From NCBI GenBank assembly GCA_937132085.1, contig CAKZNV010000229.1, forward strand, positions 1 through 34,762: DNA of 34,762 nucleotides. The letters run 5' to 3'. The position numbers and the translations under genes are program-made. This document shows positions 24,296 through 31,753 of this stretch, in pieces. The DNA is from an uncultured Rubritalea sp. (GTDB taxonomy: Bacteria > Verrucomicrobiota > Verrucomicrobiia > Verrucomicrobiales > Akkermansiaceae). The notes beneath the pieces are model-generated. The model worked only from the letters and a program-made list of their open reading frames with translations. It was not told where the DNA came from and ran no database searches. Numbering within the stretch: the first letter of the stretch is position 1; each line of letters starts with the position of its first letter.

Positions 24296-25609
24296 CTAGT
24301 TGTCTAGCAGGGCAAACTTTAGGTCGCCTGATGAGACTACTTCGCCGTTTACTAGGCATCGGCATGTTGCGAAGCCGATGTTGCGACGGATCTTGAGGAT
24401 CTCTGCCTCGATGAAGAGGGTGTCACCTGGCAGGACTGGGCGTCTCCACTTGACGTTATCAGCACTCATAAAGTAACCGATCTTGCCTTGGTTCTCAGGC
24501 TTTCTGAGCATGAGGATAGAGGCTACCTGTGCCATTGCTTCTACTTGGAGCACTCCTGGCATGATCGGGTGATCAGGGAAGTGACCAGGGAAGTATGGCT
24601 CATTCATGGTGACGTTTTTGATACCTGTGCACTTGTTGTCACCTTCGAAGTCTACTACGCGGTCAACCATAAGGAATGGGTAACGGTGTGGGAGAATCTT
24701 AGATACGTCATTGATGTCGAGCACTGCTTCACCTTCAGGGATCTTCAGTGGTGGCACCATGGAGCGCATACGGAGGTATTCGCTTTTGAGAATTTTTGCC
24801 ATTTCGGTGTTCGGTCCGTGTCCTGGTGATACGCAGATGACGTGTCCAGTGATACGCTTTCCGCCGAGCATGAGGTCACCGATGAGGTCGAGCGCCTTGT
24901 GACGTGCGAACTCATTAGAGAAGCGCATTGGCTCCTTGCTCATGATGTTTTCGCCACGGATGACGACTGCGTTTTCGATAGATCCTCCTTTGATGAGTCC
25001 TTTGTCGAGAAGTGGCTTTACGTCTTCGTAGTAAACGAATGTTCTGGCTGGAGCGATTTCTTTTTCGTAGAGCTCAGGAGTAACTTCAGTGGAGAAATAC
25101 TGAGTGAATCTGCCGTCAGGTCCTACGTTAGTGACTGAGACGCGGAAGCCTTTGTCAGGAACGATAGTGATGAGTGATCCACGTTTGTTGTCAAAGTGGA
25201 TTGGCTCACGGATTTCCCAAACTTTCGCTGGTTTGTCCTGAGCTTCGATTCCTACTGACTTGATGAGTTCTACGTAAGGAGCTGATGATCCGTCACCGAT
25301 TGGTGGTTCATTTGCGTCCATTTCGATGAGAGCGTTATCAACTCCCATACCTGTGAGGGCGGAGAGGATGTGCTCAACAGTGTGCACTTTTACGGAGCCT
25401 TCTGCTAGTGTGGTAGCTCGCTCTACTGTCTGAACCTTAGAGACATCTGCGTCGATGAATGGTTGGTCAGGTAGGTCTACTCTACGGAATTTAAATCCAT
25501 GGTCAGCAGGTGCTGGTTTGATCGTGAGGGTAACTTTCTGTCCTGTGTGGAGCGAAGTTCCTTCTAGTGATGCTGAGCCCGCTATTGTGTGTTGCATGTC
25601 GGTTGCCAT
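24296..25609 (-). CDS. lpxC-fabZ: Bifunctional UDP-3-O-acyl-GlcNAc deacetylase / 3-hydroxyacyl-ACP dehydratase
   Basis: Fusion of LpxC (zinc deacetylase, committed step of lipid A synthesis) with FabZ (dehydratase of fatty-acid elongation); 437 aa. LpxC comes first, about residues 1-285: GTSLHTGQKVTL, the zinc histidine in VHTVEHILSALTGMG, IGDGSSAPY and ARHKALDLIGD. FabZ follows, about 295-437: ILPHRYPFLMVDRV, then the active-site region FPGHFPDHPIMPGVLQVEAMAQ (given as a marker only), with His and Glu. The two activities draw on the same 3-hydroxyacyl-ACP pool, so the fusion links lipid A and membrane-lipid supply. The frame is open from a TTG at 25651; the ATG at 25609 gives the normal LpxC N-terminus. 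It proves a lipid A-bearing outer membrane. Confidence 0.95.
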   Translation of the reverse strand: MATDMQHTIAGSASLEGTSLHTGQKVTLTIKPAPADHGFKFRRVDLPDQPFIDADVSKVQTVERATTLAEGSVKVHTVEHILSALTGMGVDNALIEMDANEPPIGDGSSAPYVELIKSVGIEAQDKPAKVWEIREPIHFDNKRGSLITIVPDKGFRVSVTNVGPDGRFTQYFSTEVTPELYEKEIAPARTFVYYEDVKPLLDKGLIKGGSIENAVVIRGENIMSKEPMRFSNEFARHKALDLIGDLMLGGKRITGHVICVSPGHGPNTEMAKILKSEYLRMRSMVPPLKIPEGEAVLDINDVSKILPHRYPFLMVDRVVDFEGDNKCTGIKNVTMNEPYFPGHFPDHPIMPGVLQVEAMAQVASILMLRKPENQGKIGYFMSADNVKWRRPVLPGDTLFIEAEILKIRRNIGFATCRCLVNGEVVSSGDLKFALLDN

Positions 25610-25727
25610 AGGGAGATTAAATTGGGAACTGCACAAATATGCAAGTTTCAAGTGCGAGATTACTTAAATCAGTGATTATCTATCATTTCTGGTGGTAAAT
25701 TTCGAACGGCTTACATATGTTGCTCAC

Positions 25728-26573
25728 ATGACAGATCATGTAGAGAAGCTTATCGATATGGCACTGAGTGAGGACATTGGTTCTGGCGATGTGACTTCAG
25801 AGTATTTTGTGCCAGCGGGTGTGAACTCCAGAGCGTTGATGCTAGTGAAGGCAGAGGGGGTGGTGGCTGGTCTAGAGGTGGCGCAGCGAGTGTTCGCTAA
25901 AGTGGATGAGAAGATCGTGACTAAGGTTTTAATCGAAGATGGTAGTAAAGTAGCAAAGGGTGCTTATGTAATGGAAATCAAAGGTCCTGCTAGGTCTTTG
26001 CTGACTGCTGAGCGTGTGGCTTTAAATTTCATGCAGAGGTTATCGGGAATTGCTACTAAGACTGCGCAGTTTGTCGCTCTCACTGAGGGGACAAAAGCAA
26101 ATGTGTTAGATACTCGCAAGACGACTCCTGGCTGGAGAGAGCTAGAAAAGTATGCGGTGACTCAGGGCGGTGGTGTGAATCACAGAATGGGGCTTTATGA
26201 TCGTGCAATGGTGAAGGATAATCACTTAGTTGCTGAGCATGACATCGATGATATTCAGGCTGCTATCACTAGGCTGAAAACAGAGAAGCCTCATGTAGAA
26301 GTAGAGCTAGAGGCGGATAGACTAGATCAGGTGGAAGCATTTTTAAAACTCAAGGGAGTGGATCACATTTTGTTAGATAATATGACTAATGAGCAGATGA
26401 TGGAAGCTGTGCAAATGCGTGGCGTTGCTAAAACTCCGATGCTCGAAGCGAGTGGTGGAGTGAATGAAACGACGATTGCAGACATTGCGAAGACCGGTGT
26501 GGATTTCATTTCCGTAGGAGCTCTGACTCATAGTGCAGTGGCGCTAGATATCTCGCTTGATTTCGTAGAGTAG
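25728..26573 (+). CDS. nadC: Nicotinate-nucleotide pyrophosphorylase (quinolinate phosphoribosyltransferase)
   Basis: Forms nicotinate mononucleotide from quinolinate and PRPP in de novo NAD synthesis; 281 aa, the usual length. Motifs include LSEDIGSGDVTSEYF, AERVALNFMQRLSGIAT, the substrate-binding DTRKTTPGWRELEKYAV and GGGVNHRMGLYDRAMVKDNH, VEVELE, LLDNM and EASGGV. The frame extends to a GTG at 25692, but the ATG at 25728 gives the expected start. Upstream it is divergent from lpxC-fabZ, with about 118 bp between the chosen starts. Its stop is only 12 bp from the 3' end of pdxH, convergent, with no visible terminator between them. Confidence 0.95.
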   Translation: MTDHVEKLIDMALSEDIGSGDVTSEYFVPAGVNSRALMLVKAEGVVAGLEVAQRVFAKVDEKIVTKVLIEDGSKVAKGAYVMEIKGPARSLLTAERVALNFMQRLSGIATKTAQFVALTEGTKANVLDTRKTTPGWRELEKYAVTQGGGVNHRMGLYDRAMVKDNHLVAEHDIDDIQAAITRLKTEKPHVEVELEADRLDQVEAFLKLKGVDHILLDNMTNEQMMEAVQMRGVAKTPMLEASGGVNETTIADIAKTGVDFISVGALTHSAVALDISLDFVE

Positions 26574-26585
26574 CTGGAATCAGGA

Positions 26586-27248
26586 CTACGGACAGTAGCG
26601 GCTGATGGTCCAGTTAGGTAGTTCCTTAGACTCGGTGTCTGAGGTGTAGATGATGCGATCGTGGAGACGGCTTGGGCGTCCTTGCCAAAACTCAATGTAG
26701 CTAGGGATAAGACGATAGCCGCCCCAGAAATCAGGAAGTGGGACAGTGGTGCCTTCTGGGTAAGTTTCTAGAAGCTCCTTTTCGCGGTCGATGAGTTCCT
26801 GTCTGCTAGAGATTGGGTGGCTCTGGTTTGATGCAGTTGCGCCGATTTGTGAGCCGTGTGGTCGCATGTGAAAGTAGTTAGCAGACTCTTCTTTAGTTAC
26901 TTTCTCTACTCGTCCACGGATGCAGATTTGGCGCTCTAGTTCTTTCCAGTGAATGACGATAGATGCGTGTGGGTTCTGTGCTAGGTCTAGACCTTTTTGT
27001 GACGTGTAGTTAGTGAAGAAGCAGAAGCCTTTTGTGTCGTAATGCTTGAGCAGGACGATGCGAGCTGAGGGGATCCCGTCTTTATCCGCAGTGGCCAGAG
27101 TCATGGCATTGGGGTCTACGATGTCGGATGCGATGGCGAGGTCCATCCAGTTATGAAACTGTGTGAATGGGTCTGGATGCACATCGATGATGTCTAGTCC
27201 CGCTTTAGTGTAGTTCTCTCTGAGGTCCGCTAGTGATGGCTTCTGCAT
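26586..27248 (-). CDS. pdxH: Pyridoxamine 5'-phosphate oxidase
   Basis: FMN-dependent oxidation of pyridoxine or pyridoxamine 5'-phosphate to pyridoxal 5'-phosphate, the last step of PLP synthesis or salvage; 220 aa. FMN- and substrate-binding segments are typical: ATADKDGIPSARIVLLKHYD, GFCFFTNYTSQKG, RVEKVTKEESANYFHMRP, SQIGATASNQSHPI, and the C-terminal WGGYRLIPSYIEFWQG and RPSRLHDR. It ends RYCP. It starts at an ATG without a clear Shine-Dalgarno (CTTATGCAG context on the minus strand). It converges tightly with nadC, another cofactor gene. Upstream lies a gap of about 165 bp with two sets of phased short repeats. Confidence 0.95.
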   Translation of the reverse strand: MQKPSLADLRENYTKAGLDIIDVHPDPFTQFHNWMDLAIASDIVDPNAMTLATADKDGIPSARIVLLKHYDTKGFCFFTNYTSQKGLDLAQNPHASIVIHWKELERQICIRGRVEKVTKEESANYFHMRPHGSQIGATASNQSHPISSRQELIDREKELLETYPEGTTVPLPDFWGGYRLIPSYIEFWQGRPSRLHDRIIYTSDTESKELPNWTISRYCP

Positions 27249-27334
27249 AAGGAAATTATTATGCTAAAATGTGATTAGGTCAATGAAAGTGGGTGTTGCG
27301 TGGGGACTTTTTATACAAAATTGACACAATTTCT

Positions 27335-27403
27335 CAGAATGGGGCAGAATTTTTGTGGACGATGGAGCTTGGTGGCCACGAATTGTCTCGAATTGTCTCG
27401 AAT
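27335..27403. repeat. Phased short repeats between pdxH and the winged-helix gene
   Basis: Two runs, each with an exact 10-bp period. CAGAAT at 27335 and 27345 is the inverse of the ATTCTG arrays at 1332 and 8836. CGAATTGTCT begins at 27379 and 27389, and CGAAT again at 27399. The interval is not coding on either strand as far as I can judge. Confidence 0.6.
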
Positions 27404-27413
27404 GGATGGACGA

Positions 27414-27944
27414 CTAAGAAGACTGCTCTTTCATCACGGACAGTTTGTTGCCGTTGTGGGAGAATCTTTCTAGTAGTGACCAGGCGCTGGCTTGGCCGCG
27501 TTGGGTGAGGCGATACATCTTGTGAGAGTGTAGGCCGTCGCTGTTGATCTCGATGAGGTTCTTCTTTTCTAGGCCGTCTGCTATCTTGGTAGTGTTAGAT
27601 GGCTTGCGTTCGTAGCTCTGGAGGAAAATGTTGATGCGCTTGGTGTCGGTGTAGTCCTCACCTTCAAGCTGCTTGCTTAGGCATCCGAGTAGAACGCACT
27701 CATTACCAGATAGTCTGTATTCCTGATCTGCTAGAACTTTACGGATATCACGTAAGTTGTCTGCGATGTTGTCGTCTGCAGTGTCTTCTTCGCCAATAGC
27801 TGCTCTGAGAGCTTCTTCTGCCATACGGGCTTCTAGGGACTTGGTCACGTAGATTTGATAGAGCTGCATCTGCTCCACACTCATTTCTTCGTGTAGGTTT
27901 GCCAGCGATGCGGCTAACTTTTGGGCCATATGTGATTCGGACAT
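27414..27944 (-). CDS. Winged-helix DNA-binding protein, MarR-like (tentative)
   Basis: A 176-aa soluble protein. The C-terminal part, about residues 110-165, has a winged-helix pattern: a probable recognition-helix region around PSNTTKIADGLEKKNLIEI, then the wing and a MYRLTQRGQASAWSLLERF ending, as in MarR-like regulators. The N-terminal 75 residues are helical and acidic, with no family I recognise. Two TTAGCAA direct repeats (27954 and 27973) sit within 35 bp of its ATG, as an autoregulatory operator would. It is divergent from the unknown gene at 28151. Ligand and targets are unknown, and the DNA-binding call is an inference from pattern only. Confidence 0.55.
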   Translation of the reverse strand: MSESHMAQKLAASLANLHEEMSVEQMQLYQIYVTKSLEARMAEEALRAAIGEEDTADDNIADNLRDIRKVLADQEYRLSGNECVLLGCLSKQLEGEDYTDTKRINIFLQSYERKPSNTTKIADGLEKKNLIEINSDGLHSHKMYRLTQRGQASAWSLLERFSHNGNKLSVMKEQSS

Positions 27945-27953
27945 GCTTGGAAA

Positions 27954-28078
27954 TTAGCAAAATTTTAAAAAGTTAGCAAGATCTTACTCGTTTCACGGTT
28001 GTTGAAGCTCTGTGAAGCCCTTAAATAGCGTGTTTTTTGCACATTAGTTAACTAACTCTGATAGTAAATTTTAACTAA
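27954..28078. promoter_or_regulatory. Divergent regulatory region with operator-like repeats
   Basis: TTAGCAA direct repeats at 27954-27960 and 27973-27979 lie next to the winged-helix gene. A perfect 12-bp palindrome TTAGTTAACTAA (28044-28055) is followed by TAGTAA at 28062 and TTAACTAA at 28071-28078. The palindrome and the half-site 17 bp on resemble the repeats at the cobA start (14011-14039). The DNA is AT-rich, so chance similarity is possible. Confidence 0.4.
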
Positions 28079-28150
28079 ATTAACTCCAGAACCCTATATT
28101 TTATAATAATTTTAAAATGTTTTTTTATTACCCTTTACCAAAATTAGCCA

Positions 28151-28837
28151 ATGAAGGTAGTTTTTGATCATCTCAATGAACTAAATAACCCCAACCTTAC
28201 TTATCCAATGAAAAAACGTTACCATACCTACCAAATCGACCGCGAAGTTAGCCCAATTAGCCAACTTTCATCCCGTGCTTATAGAGGACGCACTAGAGGG
28301 CTGCGCCCAGCGATGGTTGCTCCTGTGCAGCAAGATGAAGTGGATTACAGCATGAAGCTCGAAGATGAGCTGACTAATCGTGAGCTTAAGGGTTTCGCAT
28401 TCGGATGTATCGAGTCACTGACTCAGCTTGCTAGTTCTGCTACTAACCAGAATATTCAAACAGCTCTTGTTAAATTAGCTCAGGAAAAGCTCACGAGCTT
28501 TGTAGCTCTTATCAACGAACGCAATGAAGCTAAGACTGAGTTTAAGCAATTCGTGAAATGGAGTCACAAGTTTGCCGCGTCAGCGCAATCATCATTCACG
28601 TCTGAAATGTCTATCGCTAATGATCCTAAGCTTCCTAGTCAGCAGACTCTTCAGTGTGTCGAGCAGAGCATGGGTGCTCAGTTTCGTATGGATGCGCTAG
28701 CGGAGAGAATCACATATCTAACATCAGCGATTCCAGCGTTCGTAAATACCGCTGGCGAAGAGCTAGGTTTCCCAAGACCGATCACACAGAAGATTGCTCA
28801 ATGTGTCAAAAAAGCACTCAGTAAAATAGCTCAATAA
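28151..28837 (+). CDS. Helical soluble protein, unknown function
   Basis: Not recognised. It is a 228-aa, largely helical protein without signal peptide or membrane segment. The first 55 residues are basic and low in helix (YRGRTRGLRPAM). From about residue 70 onward there are amphipathic helices rich in Ala, Gln and Leu (ELKGFAFGCIESLTQLASSA; FKQFVKWSHKFAASAQSSF). Three scattered cysteines show no metal motif. An internal ATG at 28208 (MKKRYHTYQ) is a possible alternative start. The upstream region, shared with the divergent winged-helix gene, carries repeated TTAACTAA boxes, so the pair may be co-regulated. A long hairpin terminator follows. Confidence 0.55.
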   Translation: MKVVFDHLNELNNPNLTYPMKKRYHTYQIDREVSPISQLSSRAYRGRTRGLRPAMVAPVQQDEVDYSMKLEDELTNRELKGFAFGCIESLTQLASSATNQNIQTALVKLAQEKLTSFVALINERNEAKTEFKQFVKWSHKFAASAQSSFTSEMSIANDPKLPSQQTLQCVEQSMGAQFRMDALAERITYLTSAIPAFVNTAGEELGFPRPITQKIAQCVKKALSKIAQ

Positions 28838-28893
28838 AGAGGCTCTAACAGGTTCTGAGTTTTCCCAATACTTTAATTTACCGGGGGGTAATG

Positions 28894-28949
28894 GTCATCC
28901 GTAGTTCGACTGTTCACTGTGAACGACCGAAACTATGGGTGGCTTTTTT
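28894..28949 (+). terminator. Long hairpin terminator after the 28151 gene
   Basis: A 50-nt hairpin: GTCATCCGTAGTT (28894 on) pairs with AACTATGGGTGGC (to 28943), with a further inner stem GTTCAC-T-GTGAAC (28912-28924), then six T residues (28944-28949). It has a few wobbles and one bulge. The orientation fits the plus-strand gene. Confidence 0.8.
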
Positions 28950-28994
28950 GTTATGAGGTTGGGTTGAAATCGTTCACTCATTTGGCTTTGTTCT

Positions 28995-29483
28995 TTAGCT
29001 TTTGGGTTTTCGCAGTTTCTTTTGAATTCTGAATTCTGTTTTTAATTGCTCATGTGTGAAGCGGTTTTCTCCAAACAGTTGAGGGGTTCTAAAGAAAGCC
29101 AAAAGTCCATAAGATCCAATGATGACGCCAAAGAGGTTCAAGTATGGTATTGTGATTATTGACATAAGAGAAACCATGGTGCCTAAAGCTCTGCTCCAGG
29201 AGCTTCTTTTGAGGAGAGCGGCTGCTGTGATTAAATAAATAACTGCTGTGACTAAGAATAATACACGTAATAGTTTCCAGTTAAAAGTAGCTGCCATGGC
29301 TATAAGTAATAAAATGATGGCTGTTAGAGTTAGTATTGTTACTAGTCCATTCACGTTACAGGATCTTTTGTGTAATCGTTTCAATTGCTTGAAATCTAGG
29401 TCAGCCAGATCCTTTGTTGATCTTTGATGTGAAGGCGCATTGGATGAAGGAGGTTCGTATGGGTTTAAGTCTTCATCGTTCAT
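28995..29483 (-). CDS. Small membrane protein with N-terminal NPYEPP motif
   Basis: Unknown function; 162 aa. It begins with a polar tail containing NPYEPP, a motif seen near the start of many uncharacterised Planctomycetota and Verrucomicrobiota membrane proteins. Four hydrophobic stretches follow between about residues 46 and 130 (GLVTILTLTAIILLLIAMAA; VLFLVTAVIYLITAAALL; ALGTMVSLMSIITIP; LFGVIIGSYGLLAFF). The C-terminus is basic (QKKLRKPKS). It has no enzymatic motif and no co-directional neighbour. It faces the terminator of the 28151 gene on one side and the second triple-hairpin repeat on the other. Confidence 0.6.
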   Translation of the reverse strand: MNDEDLNPYEPPSSNAPSHQRSTKDLADLDFKQLKRLHKRSCNVNGLVTILTLTAIILLLIAMAATFNWKLLRVLFLVTAVIYLITAAALLKRSSWSRALGTMVSLMSIITIPYLNLFGVIIGSYGLLAFFRTPQLFGENRFTHEQLKTEFRIQKKLRKPKS

Positions 29484-29540
29484 TTAAATAACTAGAGCAG
29501 AACGTTTGGTCTTTTTCTAGCTCATAGTTTGGATTCTTCT

Positions 29541-29650
29541 GTTGCGTGTTCTGCATAAAGTTCCCCTGCAGGGAACGCTGGTGTTGATGGGGGAAATAGG
29601 GATGCAGCGATGCCTTTCCCTATTCTGGTATAAATTTCCCTGATAGGGAG
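29541..29650. repeat. Triple-hairpin dispersed repeat, copy B
   Basis: Same layout as the element at 794-904. H1 is GTTCCC-CTGCA-GGGAAC (29560-29576). H2 is AATAGGGA (29595-29602) with TCCCTATT (29617-29624) and a 14-nt loop. H3 is TCCCT-GAT-AGGGA (29637-29649). Shared single-stranded segments are GCATAAAG before H1 and CTGGTATAAA between H2 and H3. H1 and H3 differ in sequence from copy A but remain paired. It occupies much of the 291-bp gap before pyrD; I see nothing else in that gap apart from the possible pyrD promoter. Confidence 0.75.
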
Positions 29651-29739
29651 TGTGGGTGGGTGAAGTAGCTGGGCTGCAAGTGCTGAGACGTGAATCTTAA
29701 AACTGAAAGCTAACAAACTCTGGCAAAGGCAGATCATGC

Positions 29740-29769
29740 TTGACCTTCTTGGGATGAAGTTACAGTAAT
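29740..29769 (+). promoter_or_regulatory. Candidate pyrD promoter, possibly leaderless
   Basis: TTGACC (29740-29745), an 18-bp spacer, AGTAAT (29764-29769). The ATG at 29775 starts six bases after the -10 box, so transcription would begin at or next to the start codon. The -10 box matches the consensus at four of six positions. Confidence 0.3.
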
Positions 29770-29774
29770 TAGCT

Positions 29775-30812
29775 ATGAAACAGTGGCAGTATCAATTAGC
29801 GAAAAAGGGGTTGTTTAAGATGGATGCGGAAGAGGCGCATCATTTGAGTATGTCGATGCTGCGTAAGGCTGAGTCTACTGGAGTGCTGAAATATCTAATG
29901 GGTAAGGCTCCTAAGAGTCCCGAGGTGGAGTGCATGGGTTTGAAATTTCCTAATGCAGTAGGTCTGGCCGCTGGTCTAGATAAAGAAGGGAATACGATCG
30001 ATGCGCTAGGTAGACTAGGTTTTGGTTTTATCGAAATTGGGACAATCACTCCGCTACCACAAGGTGGAAATGACAAGCCACGTTTGTTCAGAATTATCGA
30101 GAGTGAGGCGATTATTAACCGTATGGGATTTAATAACTGCGGGATCGAAGAGGGGGTGAAGAATGTGCAGTCTGCTAAGACTTATAAGGGACTCGTAGGA
30201 TTTAATATCGGTAAGAACAAGCTGACTCCGAATGATGAGGCAGTGAGTGATTATGTGAAAGCTCTGCGTGGATGCTGGGGAGTTGCGGATTACGTGACGG
30301 TGAATATTTCCTCACCGAATACTCCTGGGCTACGAGATCTGCAGGCTGCTGATGACACAGCTAGGCTGATCCATGCGCTAAAGGAGGAGCAGGCGGTGCT
30401 GACTGAGCGAACTGGTGTGAAGATGCCGATCGCTCTCAAAGTGGCTCCGGATATGGGCGATGAGCAGATAGCTGATCTGAGTAAAGTATTTCTCGATGGT
30501 GGCTTGGATGGGTTGGTCGCTACTAACACGACGATTGAGAGAGCTGCCGTGAAAGGTAAGGCATTTTCAACTCAAGCTGGAGGTCTATCAGGTGCGCCTG
30601 TGACTCAGCGTTCGACCGAAGTGATTTCTGCATTCCATAGTCATCTTGGTGGTAAGATTCCGATCATCGGTGTGGGGGGGATTATGAATGCGCAAGATGC
30701 GAAGGATAAGTTGGCTGCTGGTGCGACTCTGGTGCAGCTTTACACAGGGTTTATTTACCATGGACCACCATTGGTTCACGATATTTTAGAAAGCTTAAGT
30801 AACCGAAGATAA
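29775..30812 (+). CDS. pyrD: Dihydroorotate dehydrogenase (quinone), class 2
   Basis: Membrane-associated FMN enzyme that oxidises dihydroorotate to orotate with a quinone acceptor, the fourth step of pyrimidine synthesis; 345 aa. The N-terminal amphipathic extension of class 2 enzymes is present (about residues 1-45, with MDAEEAHHLSMSML). FMN- and substrate-binding motifs follow: NAVGLAAGLDKEGN, GFIEIGTITPLPQGGN, NRMGFNNCG, the catalytic serine in VNISSPNTPGLR, IALKVAPD, ATNTT, and IPIIGVGGI near the end with GATLVQLYTGF. There is no Shine-Dalgarno. A promoter-like sequence ends six bases before the ATG, so the mRNA may be leaderless. It is monocistronic. Confidence 0.96.
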   Translation: MKQWQYQLAKKGLFKMDAEEAHHLSMSMLRKAESTGVLKYLMGKAPKSPEVECMGLKFPNAVGLAAGLDKEGNTIDALGRLGFGFIEIGTITPLPQGGNDKPRLFRIIESEAIINRMGFNNCGIEEGVKNVQSAKTYKGLVGFNIGKNKLTPNDEAVSDYVKALRGCWGVADYVTVNISSPNTPGLRDLQAADDTARLIHALKEEQAVLTERTGVKMPIALKVAPDMGDEQIADLSKVFLDGGLDGLVATNTTIERAAVKGKAFSTQAGGLSGAPVTQRSTEVISAFHSHLGGKIPIIGVGGIMNAQDAKDKLAAGATLVQLYTGFIYHGPPLVHDILESLSNRR

Positions 30813-30960
30813 GCGGTTTAGAGTCTAGTAGACATCGCAAAAGTGATTTTGTTCAATTTTTTTGTGAGATTGTGCACATTTGTTACGTAAAGTGTAAAAT
30901 ATAAGTTGTTTACGGAAAAAATTCTGGTCAATCAGGGTTTTGAAGGGCATTATTTTGCCA

Positions 30961-31581
30961 ATGCAAGACGACATAGACACGACTGAGGTAGGGAATCTGG
31001 GGGTAGTAGGTCGGCGTCGTTTTCTAGGATGGATGGCAGCAGCAGGCTGTGGATTGTTATTTTCTGTCAGGGAAGCGAAGGCTGGATTGTTCTACAGCAC
31101 AAAACCTGTAAAAGGAATCCCTCAATCATGGGTGGATCAAAAGGGGCTAGATGTGCTCCGATATGCTAATTACATCAAGGGTTTAAGGCTTAAAAACATT
31201 ACACCGTATCAGGTGCTGCATCCGCATTTTAAGACGAGAGGTAGATCTAAGAATAGTATTCCTCCTCGCTATATGTGGCGAAACATAGCAGCGACGTTAC
31301 GAGTGATTGATCTGATGGCTTCTTCTATGCGAGCTCGTGTGAAGGATCTACTTTCTATCTATCGTAGTCCTACCTATAACAGGGCAGTGCGTGGTCGTTC
31401 AAAATCTCAGCATCTAGAGAATAGAGCTGTTGATGTAAAATTCCATGGTGTGTCTGCTTCCACAGTTTCGAGAGTAGCTAGGAAATTACGTGCAGCTGGG
31501 CATTTTAAAGGTGGTGTTGGGCGATATAGCTCGTTCACGCACGTGGATACCCGTGGGCATAATGCTGACTGGGGTGGATAG
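30961..31581 (+). CDS. Tat-exported M15-like peptidase (DUF882/YcbK type)
   Basis: Probable periplasmic zinc peptidase acting on peptidoglycan cross-links or stem peptides; 206 aa. A twin-arginine signal, GRRRFLGWMAAAGCGLLF, with cleavage after REAKA, sits about 20 residues from the ATG. The DUF882/M15 fold is marked by SIYRSPTYNRAVRG, SQHLENRAVDVKF (His and Asp ligands) and FTHVDTRG (final His and Asp). The frame extends to a TTG at 30940, but the ATG at 30961 places the Tat motif normally. Folding before export and the zinc site are known of the family. Exact peptide specificity is not readable from sequence. Confidence 0.85.
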   Translation: MQDDIDTTEVGNLGVVGRRRFLGWMAAAGCGLLFSVREAKAGLFYSTKPVKGIPQSWVDQKGLDVLRYANYIKGLRLKNITPYQVLHPHFKTRGRSKNSIPPRYMWRNIAATLRVIDLMASSMRARVKDLLSIYRSPTYNRAVRGRSKSQHLENRAVDVKFHGVSASTVSRVARKLRAAGHFKGGVGRYSSFTHVDTRGHNADWGG

Positions 31582-31753
31582 ATTTTATATGTGAAGTTTT
31601 TTCTGAATCTTACTCAACTGTTAAGGGTTTGTGAGTGTCGGTTTCTCTGTTTTCGGCGCAAAATACAAATGTTGCTTTTTGGTATGGATTTGATAGGTAA
31701 ACGGAACCTTAGTGATGCGAACGGTGCCGCTGAGGGTAAATAATTATTTTTCA

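Noticed and set aside
24488-25138. Several plus-strand frames opposite lpxC-fabZ
   Set aside because: Antisense of a highly conserved gene, with no family resemblance.
27293-27508. Plus-strand 71-aa frame between pdxH and the winged-helix gene
   Set aside because: It runs through phased repeats and into the 3' end of the opposite-strand gene, with no motif.
29522-29737. Minus-strand 71-aa frame before pyrD
   Set aside because: Most of it lies in the triple-hairpin repeat, which is better explained as a non-coding element.
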